From contig NZ_JACBFQ010000010.1 in the NCBI RefSeq assembly GCF_021401125.1, positions 173,396 to 237,395 on the forward strand: a stretch of 64,000 nucleotides of DNA, in the 5' to 3' direction. Shown one piece after another: positions 58,128 to 64,000 of the stretch; within the stretch, counting starts at the first letter, position 1, and every line of letters starts with the position of its first letter. The DNA is from Xanthobacter sp. NM-59. GTDB lineage: Bacteria; Pseudomonadota; Alphaproteobacteria; Rhizobiales; Xanthobacteraceae. The notes beneath the pieces were generated by a model. It worked only from the letters and a program-made list of their open reading frames with translations, had not been told where the DNA came from and did not search any database. The position numbers and the translations under genes are program-made.

Positions 58128-59588
58128 TCAGGCCTCGGCGGGCCGGGCCAGGGCGCAATCGGGGCCGGAGGTCCGTCGGCTGGCCTTGGGCCGCGCGGCT
58201 CCCTGCTCCCAGGACTGCTTTTTCCGGTAGAGCGTTGAGGGGCTGAGATCCAGCGCCGCCGCCGCCAGGGCGATATTGCCCTGGAACGCGGCGATGGCAT
58301 GCTCGATGGCCCGCCGCTCGGTCACGGCGAGAGGCTCCACCGCGTGCGGCTCCGGGGGCGCAGCGGTGTCCAACACTTCCGCCGGAGGCGGCTCGGGGAT
58401 CGCGGCCATGCGGTCGTCCACGAAAAGGGTGGCCGGCAGCGCCACGCCCTCGCTCAGCACCACCGCGCGCCGCATCAGGTTCTGCAACTCGCGGACATTG
58501 CCCCGCCACCGGCGCCGGCGCAGCACATCGGCGGCCTCCGGGGTGAGGCGCGGCAGGGGACGACCCTCCTCACCGGCAAAGCGGGCCAGGAATGCCTCGG
58601 CGAGGCGGATCACATCATCCCCCCGCTCGCAGAGCGGCGGCAAATGCAGGTTCAGCACGTGCAGGCGGTAAAAGAGGTCCTCGCGCAGGCGGCCGGCCTT
58701 CACCTCCGCCACCGGGTCGCGATTGGTGGCGCAGACGATGCGCACATCCACCTGCCGCTCATGCCCCTCGCCGATGCGCCGCACCTTCCCATCCTGCAGG
58801 AAGCGCAGCAGCTTGGCCTGCAGGGCGAGGTCCATTTCGCCGATCTCGTCGAGGAACAGGGTGCCACCGTCCGCCAGCTCGGCGGCGCCGGTCCGGTCCG
58901 CATGGGCACCGGTAAAGGCGCCGCGCGCATGGCCGAAAATCTCGCTCTCCATGAGCTCGCGCGGAATGGCGCCGCAATTGAGGGCATGGAACGGCGCCAT
59001 ATGCCGCGGCGAACGCAGGTGAACGGCATTCGCCGCCAGCTCCTTGCCCGTGCCGCTCTCGCCGGTGACGAACACGGGCGCGCGGGAGGGGGCGACCCGG
59101 TTGATCTGCTCATAGAGCTGCACCATGGGCGCGGAACGGCCGAGAAAGCCGCAGAAATCGCCATTCTGGGCCACCAGGGGACGCCGATCCTCGCGCAGCG
59201 CGCGGCGGCGCTCGGGCCGGCCGCTGGGCGCGGCCAGAAGGCGCTCCGCCACGTCCTCCACCTTGATGGGCTTCAACACCACGTCGTCGGCGCCCGCCCG
59301 CATCGCCGCCACGGCGCCGGACACGGAACCCTGCGCCAGCGCCACCACCAGCGTTCCGGAGAGGCCCGCGGCGCGCAGCCGGGTGACCACCCCCTCTTCG
59401 CCCGGCACCAGGCAGATGAGCGCGGCGTCACAATTTGCGAGGGATGAGAAAGCAGCATCGAGGCTTTCCGCCTCGATCATATTGAGCACATCGCGACGCG
59501 CCAGCGCCGCCCGCACCGTGCGCCGGGTGGCGGGATCAGGGTCGCAGACGAGAATGCGAACGCTCTGGATGGGTCGGGCAGCGGTCAT
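58128..59588 (-). CDS. Sigma-54-dependent activator with a degenerate receiver domain
   Basis: 486-residue NtrC-family regulator: receiver (about 9-120), AAA+ domain (about 140-370) and a C-terminal Fis-type helix-turn-helix ([20 protein letters not shown]). The AAA+ part is intact: GESGTGKE, the sigma-54 contact loop GAFTGA and the Arg finger region. In the receiver, the acidic pocket DPD and the Lys (VLKPI) remain, but the position of the phospho-acceptor Asp reads ALICLVPG, with Cys where Asp is expected. It may work without phosphorylation. ATG 59588 was chosen over a longer frame. A TPR protein lies upstream in the same direction. Confidence 0.93.
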   Translation of the reverse strand: MTAARPIQSVRILVCDPDPATRRTVRAALARRDVLNMIEAESLDAAFSSLANCDAALICLVPGEEGVVTRLRAAGLSGTLVVALAQGSVSGAVAAMRAGADDVVLKPIKVEDVAERLLAAPSGRPERRRALREDRRPLVAQNGDFCGFLGRSAPMVQLYEQINRVAPSRAPVFVTGESGTGKELAANAVHLRSPRHMAPFHALNCGAIPRELMESEIFGHARGAFTGAHADRTGAAELADGGTLFLDEIGEMDLALQAKLLRFLQDGKVRRIGEGHERQVDVRIVCATNRDPVAEVKAGRLREDLFYRLHVLNLHLPPLCERGDDVIRLAEAFLARFAGEEGRPLPRLTPEAADVLRRRRWRGNVRELQNLMRRAVVLSEGVALPATLFVDDRMAAIPEPPPAEVLDTAAPPEPHAVEPLAVTERRAIEHAIAAFQGNIALAAAALDLSPSTLYRKKQSWEQGAARPKASRRTSGPDCALARPAEA

Positions 59589-59691
59589 CTGGGCTCGATT
59601 GGAGCAGGGCCGATCACGGCCACAGTGGCGTGTGATCCGTAAACAAATCTTTGCCCGCACGCCCCCTATTTAGGCGTGCCTTCAGCATCTC

Positions 59692-61626
59692 TCAACCGTG
59701 CGGGCGCTTGCCGGTGGCGGCTTCCTGGGAAAGGCCCGCGCTTTCAAGCGCGTTCAGGGCCCGTTCCGAAACCACGGGAGCCGGCAGCAGATGGCGCACC
59801 AGCCGCCGCACCGCCTCGGGCCCACCTCCCTCCAGATGGGCAAGGCTGCGCACCGCCTCCCGCTCGTCGCTGTCGCGGTCGAGGGCGTGAAGGGCGAGCG
59901 CCAGGGCCAGCCGGTTGCCGGGATTGGGATGCAGCCGCAGCTGCGGCACCAGCGCCTGGGCGGCGAACGGATCGTCCCGCAGGAAGGCGGCGATGGCGAG
60001 GTAGGTTTCCTGAAGGGGCGAGCGCGCCGCCCCCTGGGTGCGGGCCGAAACCAGCAGTGCCTCGCCCTCCTCCACGCGCCCGGCACCGATCAGGACCGTG
60101 CCCACCGTGGCGGCAATATCGTGATCCAGCGGATTAAGCCGCAGCGCCTCTTGGCCGGACGCCACTGCGGCTTCGGTCTCCCCGAGGAACAGCTGCACCA
60201 GCGCCAGGGTGCGCTCGGCATAGGCGCTGCCGGGGGCCAGATCCACCGCCAGCTCGGCCTCATGCAGCATCTGCGCGGCCCGCTCGGGGGCCAGCTGGGC
60301 CGTATCGCGCATGGCGTCGTCCAGCATGGCGGCGGCGCGCACCGCGTGGCCCAACGCGAATTCGCCGTCTCGCTCCACCAGCTGGCTGAGGCAGGCGCGC
60401 GGCACGGCCGGGGGCGCGGTGCCATCATTGCGCAGCACCGCGAACGCCTCGGCGATGCAGCCGAAGCCGGAGGACGGCGCATGGGCCCGCACCTGCGAGC
60501 GCGCCCGCACCGACACCACCCCGTAATTCTCGAGCAGCGTGGCCGCGATCTCCCGCACCACCCTCTGCTCGGCATCGGCGGCATCGGCGCTCTTCAGCCC
60601 CTCGATGGCATGGGACCAGACGATGATGCCTTCGCACCGGTCGGTGAGGTGGAGCATCAGGGCATAGGTGCCGTCCGCGCGCGCCTCCGCGAGGCCCCCT
60701 AGCGAGAAGACGGAACGCGGCAGCCCGCCGCCGCACTCCCGCGCGGAGACATCGCCGCGCGAGCTGCCCGCGCGCACTTCCACGAAATCGAACTGGGCAA
60801 AGCTGTCGCGCAGCCGCTCCTCCATGCTGCGCAGATCGCCGCCGGAGGGACCATGCGCGTCCGCGGCATCCAGCGTCCCCACCTCGATGATGGGCAGCCG
60901 CACCCGATCGGCCATGGACGGCGGCTCACCGAACCAAGCCTGCACCGGCCAGTCGAAACTCCCTCCAAACCGCACCATGGCACCGGTAGCCAGCAGCACA
61001 ATCGCCGCCACGGCCCAGCCCGCGAACCGCCATGCCCGCCGGCTGGATGGCGCGGGCGGCACAGCCACCGCCGCCGGAGCCGCAACCGGAACCGGGGAGG
61101 CCGCCGGCAGTGGCGCATCCTCCACCTCGTCCGCCACCGGCGGCGCGCTGGCCACCCGCCGGTCCTCGAACTGCGGCACGTAACCGCCCTTGGGGATGTG
61201 GATCAGGACCGGATCAGCGAGACCGACTGTATTGTAATAGTTCTGCAAGGCGCGCCGCAGGCGGGTGGCCTCGACCCGCACAATGGGATCGGACTGGGGA
61301 TCGAACGAGGGCGCGCGCCCCAGCGCCTCAACCGCGATGGTGTAGCCCTTGATCTGGTCCGCCCGCCCGGCCAGCTTGGATTCCACCACATAACGCAGGA
61401 ATGCGCCCAGGCGCGGCGAAGTGCACAAATCGGGCGAAGCCAGCACCCGCTCCAGCCCGGCGCGCACCAGCGCGTCCCAGGCCTCCGGGCCATCGGTCTC
61501 GGTTTCGGCGGGCGCGGCGTCACCGTCCGGCGGCAGGGCGGGATCCTCGCCCTCAGGGCGCAAGGGCTCCTCCGCCGTCGACGGATCGCTGAGCGCTTTG
61601 TTGGTGCCGGCATTCCCCTCGGTCAT
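59692..61626 (-). CDS. Winged-helix/TPR membrane protein
   Basis: 644 residues. An acidic N-terminus leads to a domain of about 100 residues (LERVLASPDLCTSPRLGAFL to FDPQSDPIVRVEATRLRRAL and IHIPKGGYVPQFE), seen in rhizobial adenylate-cyclase-like and TPR proteins and probably a winged helix. An Ala/Pro linker and one membrane helix (AGWAVAAIVLLATGAMV) follow. The C-terminal half has TPR-like helices (AERTLALVQLFLGETEAAVA, ALRLNPLDHDIAATVGTVLI). It may be a CadC-like membrane regulator; the signal is unknown. ATG 61626; an in-frame start exists at 61722. It is next to the sigma-54 activator gene. Confidence 0.8.
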   Translation of the reverse strand: MTEGNAGTNKALSDPSTAEEPLRPEGEDPALPPDGDAAPAETETDGPEAWDALVRAGLERVLASPDLCTSPRLGAFLRYVVESKLAGRADQIKGYTIAVEALGRAPSFDPQSDPIVRVEATRLRRALQNYYNTVGLADPVLIHIPKGGYVPQFEDRRVASAPPVADEVEDAPLPAASPVPVAAPAAVAVPPAPSSRRAWRFAGWAVAAIVLLATGAMVRFGGSFDWPVQAWFGEPPSMADRVRLPIIEVGTLDAADAHGPSGGDLRSMEERLRDSFAQFDFVEVRAGSSRGDVSARECGGGLPRSVFSLGGLAEARADGTYALMLHLTDRCEGIIVWSHAIEGLKSADAADAEQRVVREIAATLLENYGVVSVRARSQVRAHAPSSGFGCIAEAFAVLRNDGTAPPAVPRACLSQLVERDGEFALGHAVRAAAMLDDAMRDTAQLAPERAAQMLHEAELAVDLAPGSAYAERTLALVQLFLGETEAAVASGQEALRLNPLDHDIAATVGTVLIGAGRVEEGEALLVSARTQGAARSPLQETYLAIAAFLRDDPFAAQALVPQLRLHPNPGNRLALALALHALDRDSDEREAVRSLAHLEGGGPEAVRRLVRHLLPAPVVSERALNALESAGLSQEAATGKRPHG

Positions 61627-61803
61627 GTGCCCTTTGTCCGTCAGAAGCCGAGCACGTGCAAGGGGCAGGTTTCGGGCCGGCTCCGGGGAAGCTTCCGAAG
61701 TTGAACGATCCCTGTTTCGCACGCGGCGAGACTGCTAGCTTGCCGACAGCAGCGGCCGAAACATGGCAATGCTGCTGCGCCCCGTATGCGCGAGGAGAAA
61801 ATC

Positions 61804-63168
61804 ATGGCTTTGGACGACATGGCTGCGGAGACCGTGACGGCGCATGTGACCGAAGTACCGCCGAACGACCTCGAAGCATTCTGGATGCCCTTCACCGCCA
61901 ACCGCGCCTTCAAGAAGCGGCCGCGGCTGGTGGCCCGCGCGAAGGACATGCATTATTTCACCCCCGAGGGCCACGCGGTGCTGGATGGCTGCTCGGGCCT
62001 GTGGTGCACCAATCCCGGGCACAATCGCGAGCCCATCGTCGCCGCCATCCGCGCGGCGGCGGCCGAGCTCGATTTCGGCCCCACCTTCCAGTTCGGCCAT
62101 CCGGCCGCCTTCACCTTGGCCAACCGCATCGCCGCTTTGGCACCCGGCGACCTCGACCACGTCTTCTTCTGCAATTCCGGATCGGAGGCGGTGGACACGG
62201 CGCTGAAGATCGCGCTCGCCTATCACAATGTCACCGGCAACGCCTCGCGCACCCGCCTCATCGGCCGCGAGCGGGCCTATCACGGGGTGGGCTTCGGCGG
62301 CATTTCGGTGGGCGGCATCGTCACCAACCGGCGCAATTTCGGCACCATGCTCACCGGTGTCGACCATCTGCGCACCACCTATGACCGCGAGCACCAAGCC
62401 TTCACCAAGGGCGAGCCCGGCTACGGCGCCCATTTCGCCGACGAGCTGGAACGCCTCGTGGGCCTGCACGACGCCTCCACCATCGCCGCGGTGATTGTCG
62501 AGCCCATGGCCGGGTCCACCGGCGTCATCCCCGCGCCAAAAGGCTATCTCCAGCGCCTGCGCGAGATCTGCGACAAATACGGCATCCTGCTGATCTTCGA
62601 CGAGGTCATCACCGGCTATGGCCGCCTGGGCCATGCCTTCGCCGCGGAGCGCTACGGCGTGGTGCCGGACCTCATCACCTTCGCCAAGGGCGTCACCGCC
62701 GGCGCGGTGCCCATGGGCGGCGTGCTGGCGCGCAAGGGCATCTACGAAGCCTTCATGAAGGGGCCGGAACACGCCATCGAGCTGTTCCACGGCTACACCT
62801 ATTCCGCCCATCCGCTGGCCTGCGCCGCCGCGCTCGCCACCCTCGACCTTTATGCGCAGGAGGACCTGTTCGCCCGTGCCCGCAAGATCGAGCCCCTGTG
62901 GGCCGACGCCATCATGAGTCTCCGGGACCGCCCCGGCGTGCTCGACATCCGCACCGTCGGGCTGACCGGCGCCGTGGATCTCGCCCCCCGCGACGGGGCC
63001 CCGGGCGCGCGCGGATACGAGGGGCTGGAACGGGCCTTCCACGAGGAACGCCTCATGATCCGCACCTCCGGCGACACGCTGGTGGTCACGCCGCCCCTCA
63101 TCATCTCCGAGGCTCAGGTGGGCGAGCTGGTGGAGAAGCTGGGACGGGTGATCGAAAAAACGGCCTGA
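61804..63168 (+). CDS. Omega-amino acid--pyruvate (beta-alanine) transaminase
   Basis: PLP-dependent class III aminotransferase, 454 residues. FWMPFTANRAFKKRPRL at the N-terminus, substrate and cofactor segments NSGSEAVDTALKIALAYHN, DEVITGYGRLGHAFA and the PLP-binding Lys in LITFAKGVTAG are typical of beta-alanine:pyruvate and related omega-transaminases. The exact amine donor is inferred from family only. GAGGAG lies about 9 bases before ATG 61804, which was chosen over an ATG at 61786. Confidence 0.93.
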   Translation: MALDDMAAETVTAHVTEVPPNDLEAFWMPFTANRAFKKRPRLVARAKDMHYFTPEGHAVLDGCSGLWCTNPGHNREPIVAAIRAAAAELDFGPTFQFGHPAAFTLANRIAALAPGDLDHVFFCNSGSEAVDTALKIALAYHNVTGNASRTRLIGRERAYHGVGFGGISVGGIVTNRRNFGTMLTGVDHLRTTYDREHQAFTKGEPGYGAHFADELERLVGLHDASTIAAVIVEPMAGSTGVIPAPKGYLQRLREICDKYGILLIFDEVITGYGRLGHAFAAERYGVVPDLITFAKGVTAGAVPMGGVLARKGIYEAFMKGPEHAIELFHGYTYSAHPLACAAALATLDLYAQEDLFARARKIEPLWADAIMSLRDRPGVLDIRTVGLTGAVDLAPRDGAPGARGYEGLERAFHEERLMIRTSGDTLVVTPPLIISEAQVGELVEKLGRVIEKTA

Positions 63169-63213
63169 TCCAGACCGGCGCCCGGCCCCGGCACACCATG
63201 GAGATAAGCACTT

Positions 63214-63238
63214 GGAGCCGGCCTGAAGGGTCGGCTCC
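63214..63238. terminator. Hairpin between the transaminase and DUF3309 genes
   Basis: GGAGCCG (63214-63220) pairs with CGGCTCC (63232-63238). It lies between convergent genes and may serve both. T-run weak. Confidence 0.45.
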
Positions 63239-63247
63239 GGGCTTTGT

Positions 63248-63400
63248 TCAGAGGTAGCCGGCAAATGTCAGCGCCGCGACCACGATGAGCAGGAGGCCGG
63301 CGACGGCACCGGGGATATAGCCCCAATGCTCGCTGTACTCCCAGGTGGGCAGGGCCACCACCGTGAGCACCACCAGCAGAATGATCAGGACCGCCGCCAT
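63248..63400 (-). CDS. DUF3309 small membrane protein
   Basis: 50 residues: one hydrophobic helix (VLIILLVVLTVVALPTW), a short loop YSEHWGYIPG and a second helix. ALPTWxYSxxWGY is the DUF3309 signature. GGGGGAG lies 6 bases before ATG 63400, which rules out the longer frame. Function unknown; common in Hyphomicrobiales. Confidence 0.85.
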   Translation of the reverse strand: MAAVLIILLVVLTVVALPTWEYSEHWGYIPGAVAGLLLIVVAALTFAGYL

Positions 63401-63704
63401 CGGTGCTCCCCCCGTTCGCTGGCCTGCGCCGCCTTCGAAATGGTCCCCACGGCATCCCGTCACCAAGAAGCAAAAACGGGCGGCGGAGGCCAGCAGCCAG
63501 CGATTGCCCTGCGCCGAAAGTGGAATTTTGCCCGCAGCGTCAGCGTCCTATGAGCGCTTTTTAGCAAAATGCCGATCGGCTCGCGTGCAGAAAATGCCTG
63601 CGGCCAGTCGTTTAGAGGATTTCGGATGCAGGAGCCCGCAGGCTTCGGGAGCGACAGCCCTCGCGCATCCCGCGATGCGTGGCAGGAAGGGGGACGATGA
63701 CGCC

Positions 63705-63806
63705 ATGGGAAAGCCCCACATCAATGCCGAGGAAGCCCTGGTGCCCCTGCTGTCCGTTATCGCCAGCACGGCGCTGGCGCTGATCGTGCTCCTCAGCCCG
63801 GCCTGA
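63705..63806 (+). CDS. Candidate 33-residue membrane protein
   Basis: MGKPHINAEEALVPLLSVIA followed by a hydrophobic STALALIVLLSPA. A GGAAGGGGGA run ends about 11 bases before the ATG, farther than usual. One predicted membrane helix. Function unknown. The 300-base gap 63401-63704 before it shows nothing else. Confidence 0.45.
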   Translation: MGKPHINAEEALVPLLSVIASTALALIVLLSPA

Positions 63807-63822
63807 CGGCGCGGCCGCGCAC

Positions 63823-63849
63823 AAAAAAGCCCGGCGCGAGGCCGGGCTT
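63823..63849 (-). terminator. Intrinsic terminator of the gene at the right edge
   Basis: AAGCCCGGC (63827-63835) pairs with GCCGGGCTT (63841-63849) with a five-base loop. On the leftward strand it is followed by a run of six T. Confidence 0.85.
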
Positions 63850-63877
63850 CAGATTTGGAGCCGTGAGGCGAAGTCGC

Positions 63878-64000
63878 TCAGGCCTGGAAGGGATGCTTGA
63901 CTGCGTCGCGCTTTTCGGTGGCTTCCTTTGCGGAGGGCTCACCCTTGACGGCGCGGGCGATGGCGAGCTTGGTGGCCTCGTAGTTGTAGGACTGGATCTT
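63878..64000 (-). CDS. C-terminus of an unrecognised protein, cut by the window edge
   Basis: The last 40 residues, [20 protein letters not shown] through a Lys/Glu-rich part to VKHPFQA and a TGA. The stop is 28 bases upstream of the terminator that ends it. Charged and probably helical. Too little remains to name the family. Confidence 0.75.
   Translation of the reverse strand, partial: KIQSYNYEATKLAIARAVKGEPSAKEATEKRDAVKHPFQA

Overview
The window looks like a chromosomal segment of a high-GC alphaproteobacterium of the order Hyphomicrobiales (Rhizobiales), possibly Xanthobacteraceae. The evidence is a SciP-type CtrA-inhibitor gene, a TIGR02302/DUF4175 membrane protein, a Zur-type Fur regulator, bdhA, short GTG-initiated overlapping genes, and intergenic repeats of a kind familiar from this order. 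The family assignment is inference; no rRNA or tRNA gene was seen.

Layout. 0-5.4 kb: a TakP-like TRAP binding protein, then glyQ, an isochorismatase-family hydrolase and glyS, which carries an AT-rich internal insertion. 5.4-9.6 kb: a secreted acid phosphatase fused to an autotransporter, preceded by two perfect CTGTCAT heptamers of Pho-box type, then sciP. 9.8-21.8 kb: a nearly complete phosphonate (C-P lyase) locus. phnGHIJKLMN runs leftward from a regulatory region with a HutC/PhnF-type operator. phnF and a PPOX-family flavoprotein run rightward. The transporter genes phnC, phnD, phnE and phnE run leftward toward them. phnP is not in the window. 22-31.9 kb: a candidate 26-residue membrane peptide, a polysaccharide deacetylase, an SDR, pdxY, a PhzF protein, an old yellow enzyme, a NUDIX protein, a secreted repeat-containing protein, a Trm112-like protein, asd and a small secreted protein.

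32-37.7 kb: cysT-cysW without cysA or a sulfate-binding gene nearby, then lapA, ihfB, sppA, a NUDIX protein and a diguanylate cyclase with an I-site. 38-42 kb: ftsW-murG-murC, an isolated piece of the dcw cell-wall cluster. 42.2-48.7 kb: an Lhr-like helicase with a long disordered insertion, a DUF2076 protein, ispG and zur. 48.9-56 kb: bdhA, a patatin-like protein, a small basic protein, a macro-domain protein, an RluA-type pseudouridine synthase and the TIGR02302 protein. 56-58.1 kb is mostly gene-free and repeat-bearing, with one XRE regulator. 58.1-64 kb: a sigma-54 activator with a degenerate receiver, a winged-helix/TPR membrane protein, an omega-amino-acid transaminase, two tiny membrane proteins, and the end of an unrecognised gene cut by the window edge.

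Functionally the strongest theme is phosphorus scavenging: a surface phosphatase with a Pho-like promoter lies 0.9 kb from the end of a C-P lyase locus. The rest is mostly housekeeping. The most unusual sequence features are the glyS insertion, the phosphatase-autotransporter with its Pho-like site, the insertion in the Lhr helicase, several perfect inverted repeats, and the intergenic repeat families.
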